64,000 nt of DNA from Desulfobacteraceae bacterium (GTDB taxonomy: Bacteria; Desulfobacterota; Desulfobacteria; Desulfobacterales; Desulfosalsimonadaceae), in NCBI GenBank assembly GCA_014237465.1, contig JABZFM010000001.1:124001-188000 (forward strand), written 5' to 3'. Shown here one piece after another: positions 53,054-62,195 of this stretch (its first letter is position 1; the number at the start of each line of letters is the position of its first letter). The translations under genes and the position numbers were made by a program. The notes below the pieces were generated by a model, which searched no databases, was not told the origin of the DNA, and saw only the letters and a list, made by a program, of their open reading frames with translations.

Positions 53054-53479
53054 ATGGATAAGCAGGAAAAACGAATTATGGATATTTTAGGTGAGGAATG
53101 TGAGGATGATTGCGAGACCCATGATGAAAATTTTCTTCAATATTATAATTATTTAAAAGACAATATAACATTTCCTTGTTTGCTGACGGGCATTGATGAT
53201 TTCCCATGGGAAGAAAGATATGTATTTGGGGGTCAGAATCAAAAGGAGTATGAAAAACTCAAAAAAATCAATCCGTCATATACCGATGTATTCGAATTTA
53301 TAAAGTTTTTAGAGATTGATGATGATGAAGCGGGTGATGATGACCTGTTTGTCAAAGTAAAACGGGTGAGTGACAAAAAAGTGTTTGACTTAGGATTGTC
53401 ATGGTTAAAATGCACGGATTCAAAAAGTAAAAATTATCAATTGCTGGATGATTTCGCCGTATGGCAGTGTAATTATTGA
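53054..53479 (+). CDS. Small acidic protein of unknown function
   Basis: A 141-residue protein; AAGGAG lies 9 bases before ATG 53054. It is rich in Asp and Glu, with the patches LGEECEDDCETHDENF and EIDDDEAGDDDLFVKVKRVS, and has a central LTGIDDFPWEERYVFGG. No signal or membrane segment. It begins 23 bases after hsdS and overlaps the codons upstream of the next small gene, so the three are probably one transcript. The family is not recognised; linkage to the restriction locus may be accidental. Confidence 0.65.
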   Translation: MDKQEKRIMDILGEECEDDCETHDENFLQYYNYLKDNITFPCLLTGIDDFPWEERYVFGGQNQKEYEKLKKINPSYTDVFEFIKFLEIDDDEAGDDDLFVKVKRVSDKKVFDLGLSWLKCTDSKSKNYQLLDDFAVWQCNY

Positions 53480-53493
53480 AAAGGAATCTTTTA

Positions 53494-53688
53494 ATGAACA
53501 AGAATGACAATCCAATCATTGGATACAGTGCGTTGGCGCTATATGACGAATGTTATGAATATAACGAAAATGCCTGCTATATCGCGGATTCTCCGGAATC
53601 TTTAAAAAAATTCCTTGGAGACGCCGTGTTTAATATCAATGATTATCGAATCGACACCATCGCATTGAATGATATTTTATCTAATTAG
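53494..53688 (+). CDS. Small protein of unknown function (64 aa)
   Basis: ATG 53494 with AAAAGGA 8 bases upstream. The product begins MNKNDNPIIGYSALALYDEC and is rich in Tyr, Asn and acidic residues. It follows the 141-residue gene by 14 bases. No known motif. The pairing with its neighbour suggests they work together. Confidence 0.6.
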   Translation: MNKNDNPIIGYSALALYDECYEYNENACYIADSPESLKKFLGDAVFNINDYRIDTIALNDILSN

Positions 53689-53745
53689 CTTTTTCGTCCC
53701 GTCATCTGCCTTGCATCCTGATGAAAAATTCCGTATAAGCCCCTC

Positions 53746-54804
53746 ATGAAACCCGATATAAAATCCGATATAAAACCCAATGTAAAATCGGACATCCAAC
53801 AATTCATCACCACGCCGTTGAAAATAGGCAATCGCGTTATTCCCGGCCGGTTGATCCTTGCCCCCATGGCAGGGCTGACCCATGTGGCATACCGGGAGCT
53901 GCTGGACGGCTATGGCGGATGCGGCCTGCTGTTTACCGAAATGTGCAGCGCCAGATCCGTCCCCCATGAAAACCGTTATGTATCCCCGGTTTTTCGATGG
54001 CGGGATGAAGAACTCCCGCGTCTGGTTTGCCAGATATTCGGTTCGGACCCGGAAAGTATGGCAACGGCGGCAAAAAGGGTGGAAGCCGAAGGCTTTTTCG
54101 GGGTGGATCTTAATTTCGGGTGTTCCGTGGCTGCTATCTGTAAGAAAAACTGCGGTGCTGCTTTGCTGAAAACCCCGGATCTTGCGGTGAAGATGGTTCG
54201 TGATGTTCGAAAGGCAGTCTCTATTCCGCTGACGGTTAAATTCAGGACCGGATGGGAGGATCGCCCGGATTTTGCCATGGATCTTGCCCGCCGGTTTGAA
54301 GATGCGGGCGCGGATGCATTGATTTTTCATCCCCGAGTGGCCCCGGATCGGCGGTCCCGGCCGCCGAAATGGGAGTATATCAGAGAAGTGAAACAGGCGG
54401 TGTCGATTCCGGTTTTTGGTAACGGGGAGGTCTTTACGCTAAATGATTGTGAAAAAATGATTGAAACCACCGGTTGCGACGGGGTCTCACTGGGACGGAT
54501 CGCCATTGCAAAACCCTGGGTGTTCTCCCAATGGAGCAACGGATGTGCTGTTGAAATGGAAATTTACAGAAAAAATATTAAGCAAATGATTCTGTTGCTG
54601 AGCAAACACTATGAAGCGACACCGGCGATCCGGAAATTTAAAAAAATGGCGGTTTACAATGCCGCCCTTTTTCGGTTTGGCCACAGTTTTTTAAAAAAAA
54701 TGTCCCGGGCAGATGATTTTTTCGAAATTGAGTCCGCTGTGGATGCATTTTTTGACGAATCTCCGGAACTGGCCGACCGGCCCAATTTAAATCTGTTTCG
54801 TTGA
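53746..54804 (+). CDS. tRNA-dihydrouridine synthase family protein
   Basis: A 352-residue FMN TIM-barrel enzyme of the Dus/NifR3 family that reduces uridines in tRNA. LILAPMAGLTHVAYRELL near residue 36 opens the barrel, VCQIFGSDPESMATAA follows, and DLNFGCSVAAICKKNCGAAL (about 123) holds the region of the catalytic cysteine. PLTVKFRTGW and CDGVSLGRIAIAKPW complete the FMN site. The first 20 residues are a small tandem repeat (KPDIKSDIKPNVKSDI) not found in the family; the true start may be further in, and no strong ribosome binding site decides it. Confidence 0.88.
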   Translation: MKPDIKSDIKPNVKSDIQQFITTPLKIGNRVIPGRLILAPMAGLTHVAYRELLDGYGGCGLLFTEMCSARSVPHENRYVSPVFRWRDEELPRLVCQIFGSDPESMATAAKRVEAEGFFGVDLNFGCSVAAICKKNCGAALLKTPDLAVKMVRDVRKAVSIPLTVKFRTGWEDRPDFAMDLARRFEDAGADALIFHPRVAPDRRSRPPKWEYIREVKQAVSIPVFGNGEVFTLNDCEKMIETTGCDGVSLGRIAIAKPWVFSQWSNGCAVEMEIYRKNIKQMILLLSKHYEATPAIRKFKKMAVYNAALFRFGHSFLKKMSRADDFFEIESAVDAFFDESPELADRPNLNLFR

Positions 54805-54995
54805 ATAACCCCCAAGGCAAAATGACTTTCCATAACGAAGATTGAAACTTTCGGCCTTATTGTCTTTTGGGCGGAGTTTCATATAAAAAACTTTACATTT
54901 TTTGAAATCTGTTGATATAGCTTAACCTTATAATACTTTTTGAAAAACAGGCTCGGCATTAAAACGCAATTGAATTAATTTTAACACGAATAGCC

Positions 54996-56102
54996 ATGTA
55001 TCGCCGCGAAAATATTGATAAAAATAGCCATCATGCTGAAACGGCACTATCCATTCGTGAGGAGTTTGAAAAAAGAGAAGCCTCATTTATCTCGCCGTTG
55101 GGGATGTTGTCATCCAACTCCAGAGGCCGTGCCTGTCCGGAGGAACCCTGTCCGGTTCGAACGGTATACCAGCAGGACCGGGACAGGATTGTTTTTTCTA
55201 ATTCATTCAGAAGGTTAAAGCATAAAACACAGGTTTTTCTATCACCTTTTGGAGACCATTACCGGACCCGACTGACCCATACCCTTGAAGTGGCCGAGGT
55301 CGCCAGAACCATCAGCCGGGCCATGCGCTTAAACGAGGACCTGACGGAAGCCATTGCATTGGCGCATGATCTCGGGCATACCCCATTCGGCCACAGCGGC
55401 GAGACGGCATTAAAAGAAATTTTTTCACCGGATTTTTCCCATAATATTCAGAGCCTCCGGGTGGTGGATATTCTGGAACGAAACGGAAGCGGTCTGAATC
55501 TGACATATGAGGTGCGTAATGGAATTATAAATCATTCCAAAGGGTTCGGGAGTATTTTTCCGTCTGATCTTAAGGGTAAGGCATGCACCATTGAAGGCCA
55601 GGTTGTCAGAATTGCTGATATCATCGCTTATTTAAACCATGATCTGGATGACGCCATTCGCAGCGGAGTGATTACCAGAGACCAGGTGCCGAAATCCTGT
55701 TCAGCGGTTCTGGGAAAATCCCATTCCCAGCGGGCCACCACCATGATTCTGGACCTGATTTTTTCCAGTCAAGTGCATGGCAACAAGATCGATCTGCAGC
55801 TGAGCAAACCGGTTTTTTCGGCAATGACGAATTTGCGTGAATTTCTTTATGAAAATGTGTACCGGTCAGAAAAGGTGCATGCGGAATTTGTCAAAGCCAA
55901 AAAAATGATATCGGAAATTTATACCTATTTTTTGAGCCATCCGGATGATTTAAATTCAAGGCTCAAAAGTATGGAAATCGATGTGATTTATTCTTACAAA
56001 GTCCCCCAGGAACGCGTAATTTCTGATTTTATCGCCAGCATTACCGATCGATATATATTAAACCTGTACAATGAACTGTTTGTACCTGCCCCGCTGGTTT
56101 AA
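54996..56102 (+). CDS. dgt: Deoxyguanosinetriphosphate triphosphohydrolase-like protein
   Basis: A 368-residue HD-domain enzyme that splits dNTPs to nucleoside and triphosphate. The metal-binding histidine/aspartate residues are seen in RTRLTHTLEVAEVARTISRA (about 85-105), IALAHDLGHTPFGHSGE (about 119-135) and the later VRIADIIAYLNHDLDDAIRS. N-terminal RIVFSNSFRRLKHKTQVFLS is typical. It belongs to the dGTPase-like type 2/3 group, which often has broader dNTP use. ATG 54996 has no strong ribosome binding site. Confidence 0.92.
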   Translation: MYRRENIDKNSHHAETALSIREEFEKREASFISPLGMLSSNSRGRACPEEPCPVRTVYQQDRDRIVFSNSFRRLKHKTQVFLSPFGDHYRTRLTHTLEVAEVARTISRAMRLNEDLTEAIALAHDLGHTPFGHSGETALKEIFSPDFSHNIQSLRVVDILERNGSGLNLTYEVRNGIINHSKGFGSIFPSDLKGKACTIEGQVVRIADIIAYLNHDLDDAIRSGVITRDQVPKSCSAVLGKSHSQRATTMILDLIFSSQVHGNKIDLQLSKPVFSAMTNLREFLYENVYRSEKVHAEFVKAKKMISEIYTYFLSHPDDLNSRLKSMEIDVIYSYKVPQERVISDFIASITDRYILNLYNELFVPAPLV

Positions 56103-56152
56103 CCCGTGAGGAATCCGGGTTCAAGGAGCCTGCCTTCTAATTGGATTAATCC

Positions 56153-56740
56153 GTGATATTCGATAAATATATTAATTTTTTCAATGATTTGAAGTTTCTG
56201 TATGCCCGGATGGACGAAATGTATGACGCGGTTGCGGATGCATACGGTTTTCACTGTTCCGGCTGTTCGGACAACTGCTGCCTGACCCGGTTTTTTCATC
56301 ATACGCTTATTGAATTTTTATATCTGCGCAAGGGATTTGCCGATCTGGATGAATCTATTCGGGAAGAAGTCCGGTACCGGGCCCTGAATGTCAATGAAAA
56401 GGTGCTTTGCGCTGAAGACGGCGGTCACGTTTCCCGTATCATGTGTCCGTTAAACAGAGAGGGGCTTTGTATTCTTTACGAATACCGCCCGATGATTTGC
56501 CGGCTCCATGGGATACCCCATGAATTTCAGCATCCGGCCCGGAATAAAATCCTCGGCCCAGGTTGTCATGAATTTGACGCACAATGCGGTCAAAAGCAAT
56601 ATCTGACTTTTAATCGAACGCCGTTTTATCAGCAAATGGCTTTGCTGGAACGCCGCTTAAGGGAAATGACCGGTATGACGGATAAGTTTAAAAAAACCGT
56701 GGCGCAAATGCTGGTCAAAGACCTGGAAAAAATCTTATGA
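56153..56740 (+). CDS. YkgJ-like cysteine cluster protein
   Basis: A 195-residue protein with the Fe/Zn-binding cysteine pattern of the YkgJ (CxxxCxxCC) family: HCSGCSDNCC near residues 37-46, MCPLNREGLCILYEYRPMIC near residue 102, and further GPGCHEFDAQC. Start GTG 56153 is likely because the homologous N-terminal helix begins there, though the ribosome binding site is weak. The stop overlaps the next gene, another member of the same family, by 4 bases. Such proteins bind an iron-sulfur or zinc centre; their role is not settled. Confidence 0.8.
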   Translation: MIFDKYINFFNDLKFLYARMDEMYDAVADAYGFHCSGCSDNCCLTRFFHHTLIEFLYLRKGFADLDESIREEVRYRALNVNEKVLCAEDGGHVSRIMCPLNREGLCILYEYRPMICRLHGIPHEFQHPARNKILGPGCHEFDAQCGQKQYLTFNRTPFYQQMALLERRLREMTGMTDKFKKTVAQMLVKDLEKIL

Positions 56741-57546
56741 AATTTGTTGAAACCAATGACTTGTCCGAGGTTCAGTCGGATATCCAATCTAATATTCGGG
56801 GCCGCATGCTAAATGAATCGGAATCATTTGAATTCCGATGTCATCCGGGGGTCTCGTGCTTTAATCTGTGCTGCCGGAACCTGAACTTTTTTTTAAATCC
56901 CTATGATGTGATCCGCCTGAAACAGAACCTGGAGATCTCATCTTCAGAATTTATTGAAAAATATACGGATATCATTGTTCGGCCCGGCCATCATTTCCCG
57001 GATGTCCTGCTCCGTATGGCCGATAACGCGGAAAAGACCTGTCCATTTTTAACCGAAGCCGGGTGCCGGGTGTATCCGGACCGGCCCTATACCTGCCGGG
57101 CATTTCCTGTGGAGCATGGCCTGTACTATGATGCCGGTAAAAATCAGACCCGCCTGGTTCACTTTTTCCGGCCCCCGGATTTCTGCCAGGGCCGGCATGA
57201 AAAAACTGCCTGGACCCTGTCATCCTGGGAGGCTGACCAGGTGGCGGCCTTTTATAACCAGATGACCGTGCGATGGGCGGAAGTTGCGCGTCTGTTTCAA
57301 AATGACCCGTTTGAAGGCGAAGGCCCGAATGGTCAAAAAGGTAAAATGGCGTTTATGGCGGTCTACAATATTGATGCATTCCGGGATTTTGTTTTAAACA
57401 GCAGCTTTTTAAAACGTTATAAAGTCAAACCCCAGCTCCGCATGAAGATCAAGTCCGATGATGTGGCAATGTTGAAGCTGGGGATGGCATGGATCAGAAT
57501 GTTCTTGTTCGATGTAAAAGTAGGTGAAATTACACTGAAAAGGTAA
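56737..57546 (+). CDS. YkgJ-like cysteine cluster protein (second)
   Basis: A 269-residue protein. The cysteine motif CHPGVSCFNLCCRNLNFFLN lies near residues 34-53, then CPFLTEAGCRVYPDRPYTCR near residue 102, and FCQG near residue 148. It differs from its upstream neighbour in the longer C-terminal region. Translation is coupled by ATGA overlap, so the two may form a heteromer. A strong GC-rich hairpin follows the stop. The function is unknown. Confidence 0.8.
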   Translation: MKFVETNDLSEVQSDIQSNIRGRMLNESESFEFRCHPGVSCFNLCCRNLNFFLNPYDVIRLKQNLEISSSEFIEKYTDIIVRPGHHFPDVLLRMADNAEKTCPFLTEAGCRVYPDRPYTCRAFPVEHGLYYDAGKNQTRLVHFFRPPDFCQGRHEKTAWTLSSWEADQVAAFYNQMTVRWAEVARLFQNDPFEGEGPNGQKGKMAFMAVYNIDAFRDFVLNSSFLKRYKVKPQLRMKIKSDDVAMLKLGMAWIRMFLFDVKVGEITLKR

Positions 57547-57547
57547 A

Positions 57548-57588
57548 GCCGGGCCGGCTGGCAAGGTGCTATTGTGTGCCGGCCCGGC
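57548..57588 (+). terminator. GC-rich hairpin after the YkgJ pair
   Basis: Perfect 11-base arms GCCGGGCCGGC (57548-57558) and GCCGGCCCGGC (57578-57588) start 2 bases after the stop codon. There is no T-run after the stem, so this is an atypical terminator or an mRNA-stabilising hairpin. Confidence 0.55.
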
Positions 57589-57647
57589 ATGATGCTGAAC
57601 CTCCGGTGGAGAGAGAGGGGGGAGGGGATTCAGCGGTCGGTCAATAT

Positions 57648-57798
57648 AATGGCTTCTTAAAAAGTCCAAATTCTGTGTTGCACTGCATTTTTCGTCTGCA
57701 TTTTTCCACTGGGGGAGTAACCAAGCTACGCCTCATTCCTCCTCATAGGCGCCTTGCCAATTTTTATAAGAATGGTGGAGCTTTTTTCTTTGCCACCT
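57648..57798. repeat. Long intergenic inverted repeat, copy 7
   Basis: The left arm AATGGCTTCTTAAAAAGTCC (57648-57667) pairs with GAATGGTGGAGCTTTTTTC and following bases (57770-57798). The interior has TTCTGTGTTGCACTGC, GTAACCAAGCTACGCC and AGGCGCCTTGCC. It is closest to the copy at 44669. Confidence 0.7.
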
Positions 57799-57888
57799 GA
57801 ATATGACTATTGCAGAATCATCTAATATATCCACTGGTTGATGGTTTATGCAGGTGAACCGCTTTTTGCGAATTCGGTTTTCACGGTG

Positions 57889-58831
57889 CTATACCGCAGA
57901 TCCGGTTGATGATACTTCAACAAAATCCGGATAGGCAGTGCCGCCATGCTCTGAGAAATCAAGCCCTTCCATTTCTTCTTCAGGAGAAACCCTTAAGGTT
58001 ACTACCATATCAACCAGTTTGAACAGGATAAACGAAGCACTAAAGCTCCACAAAAACGCGGCGCCGATTCCCAGCAATTGAACGCCGATAATGGAAGCGG
58101 ATGTTCCGCCCATGTTGAAAATCCCGGCCGCAAGGGTTCCCCAGGCACCATTGACCCCGTGAACCGATACCGCGCCGACCGGATCATCAACTTTGATTTT
58201 TTCGAAAAACAGAACTGACAGGACAACCAGAACACCGGCGATGGCTCCGATAATTACCGCGCTGGTGGGTGAGACATTGGCGCATCCAGCGGTAATCCCC
58301 ACAAGACCGGCCAGGGCACCGTTTAAGCTCATGCCGACTTCCGGTTTTCCGAATTTGATCCAGGATGTAATCATGGCCAGAACAGCCCCGGCGGCAGCAG
58401 CCAGGTTGGTATTAACGGCAATCATGGCAATATCGGTGGATGCGGCAGTGGTTGAGCCGGCATTAAATCCAAACCACCCCACCCAGAGAATAAAGACACC
58501 GAGTCCGGCAAGAGGCATATTATGGCCTAAAATAGGTCGGGTCTTGCCGTCTTTTGTATATTTTCCCAGTCTGGGCCCGAGTACAATGGCGCCGGCCAAG
58601 GCGGCCCAGCCGCCGACCGAATGAACAACCGTGGAACCGGCAAAATCTATAAAACCAAAACTTTCAAGCCAGCCGCTGCCTTTATAAAGGCTTCCCCATG
58701 CCCAGCTGCCGAAAATAGGATAAATAACAGCAGTGATAATGACACTGTATAACAGGTAGCCGACAAAGTTAGTCCGTTCGGCCATGGCGCCGGAAACAAT
58801 AGTGGCTGCCGTGGCGCCGAAAACAGATTTA
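57889..58831 (-). pseudogene. amt: Ammonium transporter, 5'-truncated
   Basis: The C-terminal two thirds of an Amt channel. Homology begins [20 protein letters not shown] and continues through [40 protein letters not shown] (pore histidine region) and [16 protein letters not shown]. About 110 residues, including the first three membrane helices, are missing. Upstream codons (to 58914) are open but unrelated and have no good start. MAERT at 58785 would start mid-helix. No GlnK gene is next to it. It is probably non-functional. Confidence 0.82.
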
Positions 58832-59157
58832 GCAGCGTTCGTTAATTCATTAAACCAAGGCCTTAGATAAAAGCACCGGCTTTCATTCGTCCTCGTGAAA
58901 GGCTTTGTTTGCAGCTATGTGATTTAATATTAATTAATGCCTGAACGGAAAAGGCTTCTTAAAAGAAGAATTGACTCTTCACAAAGTTCTATCATTCAAG
59001 GATTTATAATTTTAATTCACAATTCAAGGTGACCACATCTCTCTTTCCTCATGATGGCAGGTATGGTTTTATTGACATCAGACGCTATTTAGAACAAACT
59101 TAGGATGTCAAAAGTCAAAATCGGCAATAGGTGACGATAAAGAGACTGAAATGGAAA
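58832..59157. other. Gap without gene
   Basis: No supported gene or clear repeat. It contains the break point of amt and the promoter region of the following gene. Short AT-rich tracts (TTTAATATTAATTAATGCC near 58921) are present but no convincing -35/-10 pair. Confidence 0.5.
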
Positions 59158-60672
59158 ATGAATAATATCTGGAAATTTTCGTTGAAAAAAATATCGATGC
59201 TCTTGATGATCGTCTTTCTGTTTTTGTTTCTGATAGCAGCGGTCAAGCAAACAGCACTACTGAATTATGATCAGGTTATTCTCAATATCACGCCTGGAAA
59301 CAGCGGAGCTGCTACGATAAAAAAACTGTTTTTTTTTATCAATAAAATCGTCAGTACAATCAGTTTCAGTCCGGAGCTCATTGTACACGGGGATGATATA
59401 AGAAAGGGGTTATTCAGGTTTGATCTGGATCCATTAGTTGAAAACAGCCTGGCGGTAAAAGCGGCAGATGGATTCACTACTGTTGCTTTTCAAGGCACAA
59501 ATAGAAAAACGGATTATCATATTGCACTGAAAAAAGATTTATTACCTGAGCCGGCTTTAAGCCGCCTGGGGGATTTTCATTTCAAGTGGCAGCTAAGAAA
59601 GAATGACAGGACCATCCTACCCGACAAAAAGTCCATTACACTTAAGATTGAAAACAGTGTCAATACAGAAGGACTATCACATAAAGCCATGGCGCGTCAT
59701 ATTAACGGAATGCTGATGGCAGTAGACCCTCAAAATCTCAACCACATGCCGCCGGGTCAGTGCCATTATTTTTCCTACCTTAAAGATGACAGCGCCAAGG
59801 TATTAAGCCAACTGTATAAAAGTTTTCCACGCATCATTGCTTTTTCGGAAAAATATTTCATACTCAGGCCGTTTATTGAACAAAAAACCTGTGATGGCAC
59901 ACCGTATACTGTAATTCACCACAACATAATGGTTGATATTGATAAACTTGAGCTTGATTTTCCGGATTTTTCTGAATTTGTGGAAGATATGCTCACTGAA
60001 ATAGAAGTCAGAATGGTTTTAACGGATGCAAAAGGAAGGCGTCTGTTTTCACTCAAAATAGGCGATAAACATGAACCTGCTTTTGGTTTTGAAGCAGCGA
60101 CAAAAGACGGCAGAATAGTGCCGGTTTCCCCTTCAGGAAAGCCGTTTTTTGAAGAATCCATTTCTTTTATTGAGCTTGAGGACTATCATTGCTTTGTGGA
60201 AGTAGAAAATTCAGTGAGGTGGGCCGGCCTTACCATCACGGGAAACATGACATCAAGGATTGATTATGCTTCAAATGAGAAAGAAGCTGAGTTTATCAAT
60301 AGCATATGCGGTTTGCCCGAGATAAATATCAAGGGATGGCTGTTTTATTTTATACCGATTTTCAATATCAATCTGAATTCGGCTGACTTAGCGCCTGGCT
60401 TTGCAAAAGTTCTGATGAGTGGTAATGATGGAAAAGGGATCATTTTTTCTCTCAAAAGCAATGCCCCAGGTCCGTACGAGAGCCGGTTGAACATGAAGGG
60501 CTCGGCCGAAATACTGGATACGTTCTTCCTTTCATTTATGATCCACATGGTATCAGACAAAATGCCGGAGGCAGATGAAAAAACCGATTTTGCAAAGTTT
60601 GTCATGAACGTATCGTCACTTTTGTATCAGGATATCGAAGATATTGAAAAGCGATACGCCCTGCTGAAATAA
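59158..60672 (+). CDS. Uncharacterised membrane-anchored or exported protein (504 aa)
   Basis: The N-terminus NNIWKFSLKKISMLLMIVFL continues into a hydrophobic stretch (about residues 12-33), a signal anchor or uncleaved signal. The rest is soluble and rich in beta strands, with a second apolar patch near IKGWLFYFIPIFNINLNSAD (about residue 395). Start candidates are GTG 59131 and ATG 59158; ATG is preferred, without a strong ribosome binding site. No domain is recognised. It converges on the Shedu-like gene, with an attC-like hairpin between them. Confidence 0.6.
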   Translation: MNNIWKFSLKKISMLLMIVFLFLFLIAAVKQTALLNYDQVILNITPGNSGAATIKKLFFFINKIVSTISFSPELIVHGDDIRKGLFRFDLDPLVENSLAVKAADGFTTVAFQGTNRKTDYHIALKKDLLPEPALSRLGDFHFKWQLRKNDRTILPDKKSITLKIENSVNTEGLSHKAMARHINGMLMAVDPQNLNHMPPGQCHYFSYLKDDSAKVLSQLYKSFPRIIAFSEKYFILRPFIEQKTCDGTPYTVIHHNIMVDIDKLELDFPDFSEFVEDMLTEIEVRMVLTDAKGRRLFSLKIGDKHEPAFGFEAATKDGRIVPVSPSGKPFFEESISFIELEDYHCFVEVENSVRWAGLTITGNMTSRIDYASNEKEAEFINSICGLPEINIKGWLFYFIPIFNINLNSADLAPGFAKVLMSGNDGKGIIFSLKSNAPGPYESRLNMKGSAEILDTFFLSFMIHMVSDKMPEADEKTDFAKFVMNVSSLLYQDIEDIEKRYALLK

Positions 60673-60837
60673 AACCCAATGATTTTTTAATAAAATTTTT
60701 GTGTTTGTGATTTATCCCCATGTTTTTATTCAATCGTTCATTACCAGTTTGGGCGTGAGGATACGAGGATTGTCAGATCCAATGTGCGGAAGTTATGTGA
60801 GGCCGCAATACCACCTGTTTTGGCAAGTTTTGTTTGG

Positions 60838-60942
60838 TTTTTAACGCTGATGGTGAGCAGCGGCCCAAATTAATTCCAAGCTTGCACGGCCTTTACGTGA
60901 AACCGCTATCTTCACGCCGTCTGCTCCACTAATTAGTTATGC
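60838..60942 (-). other. attC-like site after the Shedu-like gene
   Basis: Read on the minus strand, the box GCATAAC (60942-60936) contains the TAA stop of the gene, as is common in integron cassettes. The outer arm ATTAGTGGAGCAG (A) CGGC pairs with GCCGCTGCTCACCAT, leaving one extrahelical base. The site ends in CAGCGTTAAA (60847-60838), matching the GCGTTA box. The loop is about 50 bases with its own CACGGC/GCCGTG stem. The order, orientation and overlap with the stop codon all fit an attC site. Confidence 0.55.
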
Positions 60943-62160
60943 CTTCTCCACTTCTTGTTGTGCAGAAATAACTATATATTTCGCTCTTTCATAAAGCTCA
61001 TCAAATGTTATTATTTCTGGGCTGTGGATATTTCTCCTAAATAGCTCGAACGATGAGTATTTTTCCTCATTAATGCCGTATTCACCCTTGAATTGCGACA
61101 ATGATCCTATCACAAGGAACGCTTTCGGATGATAAAGGAATAGCTCCTCTCCTGTTAAATCACCGCTGTCCCCCTTAATCTGTGTCTTTGTTTGAATATT
61201 TTGCAGGGAAATTTGTACAGTCTTTTGAATTTGTGCGATACCGCCGGTAAGCTCTTCCGATACTTTCCAGCATTCTTTCCGATAAGGTGCCTTGACTGAC
61301 TCAATAAGATTTGTTTTATGTGTTTTTATCTCTCCAAAGGAAAGGGAACTAACTATTCCCTGTGTTTTAAGCAAAGCATCAACTCTTTTACCTGCACCAG
61401 CTACATAGCTTCCACGGACCACTTGCTCCAATTTTTTTCCTTCGAGTGGGCTATTAAAAAAATAATTTAAGCCGTAGCCGAAAATCCATGAATTACGTTC
61501 GAAAAACTGCTGCCAAACATCTTCGTCTCTTTTATTTTTACCCAATTGAATTTTAGATTCATTAAAGAACTCTGTATCAGCCAGGAGCCTCTGAAATATT
61601 TCTAACTGTGATCTTCTGTAACCAAGATTCGCAATATCTTCACAAGTAACTTGATTTTCTATTATCTCTCTAATTAAATCAGGCTGATCATTAATCAATT
61701 GCAATGCCTGCTCTTTAGAGAGAACGATTTCATCCATAAACCTATCATCCAACTTTGTTCTGGCTTTTGTTTTTACTGGAAGAACTGGAATGTTCCTTAT
61801 GAAATTATAAAGGGTCGAAATTTCACTCCCAACAAACGTGAAATAGGTATTGTGAGGTATTCCCGTCTCTACGGTGTACCTTTGGATTTGCAGGGTAAAT
61901 ATACCGCGGGTATCTTCGTAAAATTTTGCTTTTATTTCTTGTCTTCCCCCTGGCGTAACCCGGAGAGACACTTCTTTACCATCTTTAATAAATTTGTGAG
62001 ATTCTTCGCAATCGATAACTTTTGAGACAATCCTAAAGGGCAGAGTAATTTCCTCTATTGCGCCTTCGTCGGTCTTACGAAAGCTCTTGTTTTCGAGGGA
62101 CTTACTCAAATAAACACGATCTGGTCTCTTTTTAAAGAAATATTCGTGATCATCAGTCAT
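60937..62160 (-). CDS. sduA: Shedu-like anti-phage nuclease (DUF4263)
   Basis: A 407-residue protein with a C-terminal DUF4263 domain (about residues 205-370). DVWQQFFERNSWIFGYGLNY opens the domain. RVDALLKTQG and SFGEIKTHKTNL supply the D...ExK nuclease residues, and YRKECWKVSEELTGGIAQIQ closes it. This is the core of SduA, the single-gene Shedu defence system. The N-terminal 200 residues are a variable sensing region (with YFTFVGSEISTLYNFI). It is flanked on both sides by attC-like hairpins on the same strand. The stop lies in the downstream attC box. Confidence 0.82.
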   Translation of the reverse strand: MTDDHEYFFKKRPDRVYLSKSLENKSFRKTDEGAIEEITLPFRIVSKVIDCEESHKFIKDGKEVSLRVTPGGRQEIKAKFYEDTRGIFTLQIQRYTVETGIPHNTYFTFVGSEISTLYNFIRNIPVLPVKTKARTKLDDRFMDEIVLSKEQALQLINDQPDLIREIIENQVTCEDIANLGYRRSQLEIFQRLLADTEFFNESKIQLGKNKRDEDVWQQFFERNSWIFGYGLNYFFNSPLEGKKLEQVVRGSYVAGAGKRVDALLKTQGIVSSLSFGEIKTHKTNLIESVKAPYRKECWKVSEELTGGIAQIQKTVQISLQNIQTKTQIKGDSGDLTGEELFLYHPKAFLVIGSLSQFKGEYGINEEKYSSFELFRRNIHSPEIITFDELYERAKYIVISAQQEVEKA

Positions 62161-62195
62161 CTCATGCCTCTACAAAATAAATATTATTTCACTAT

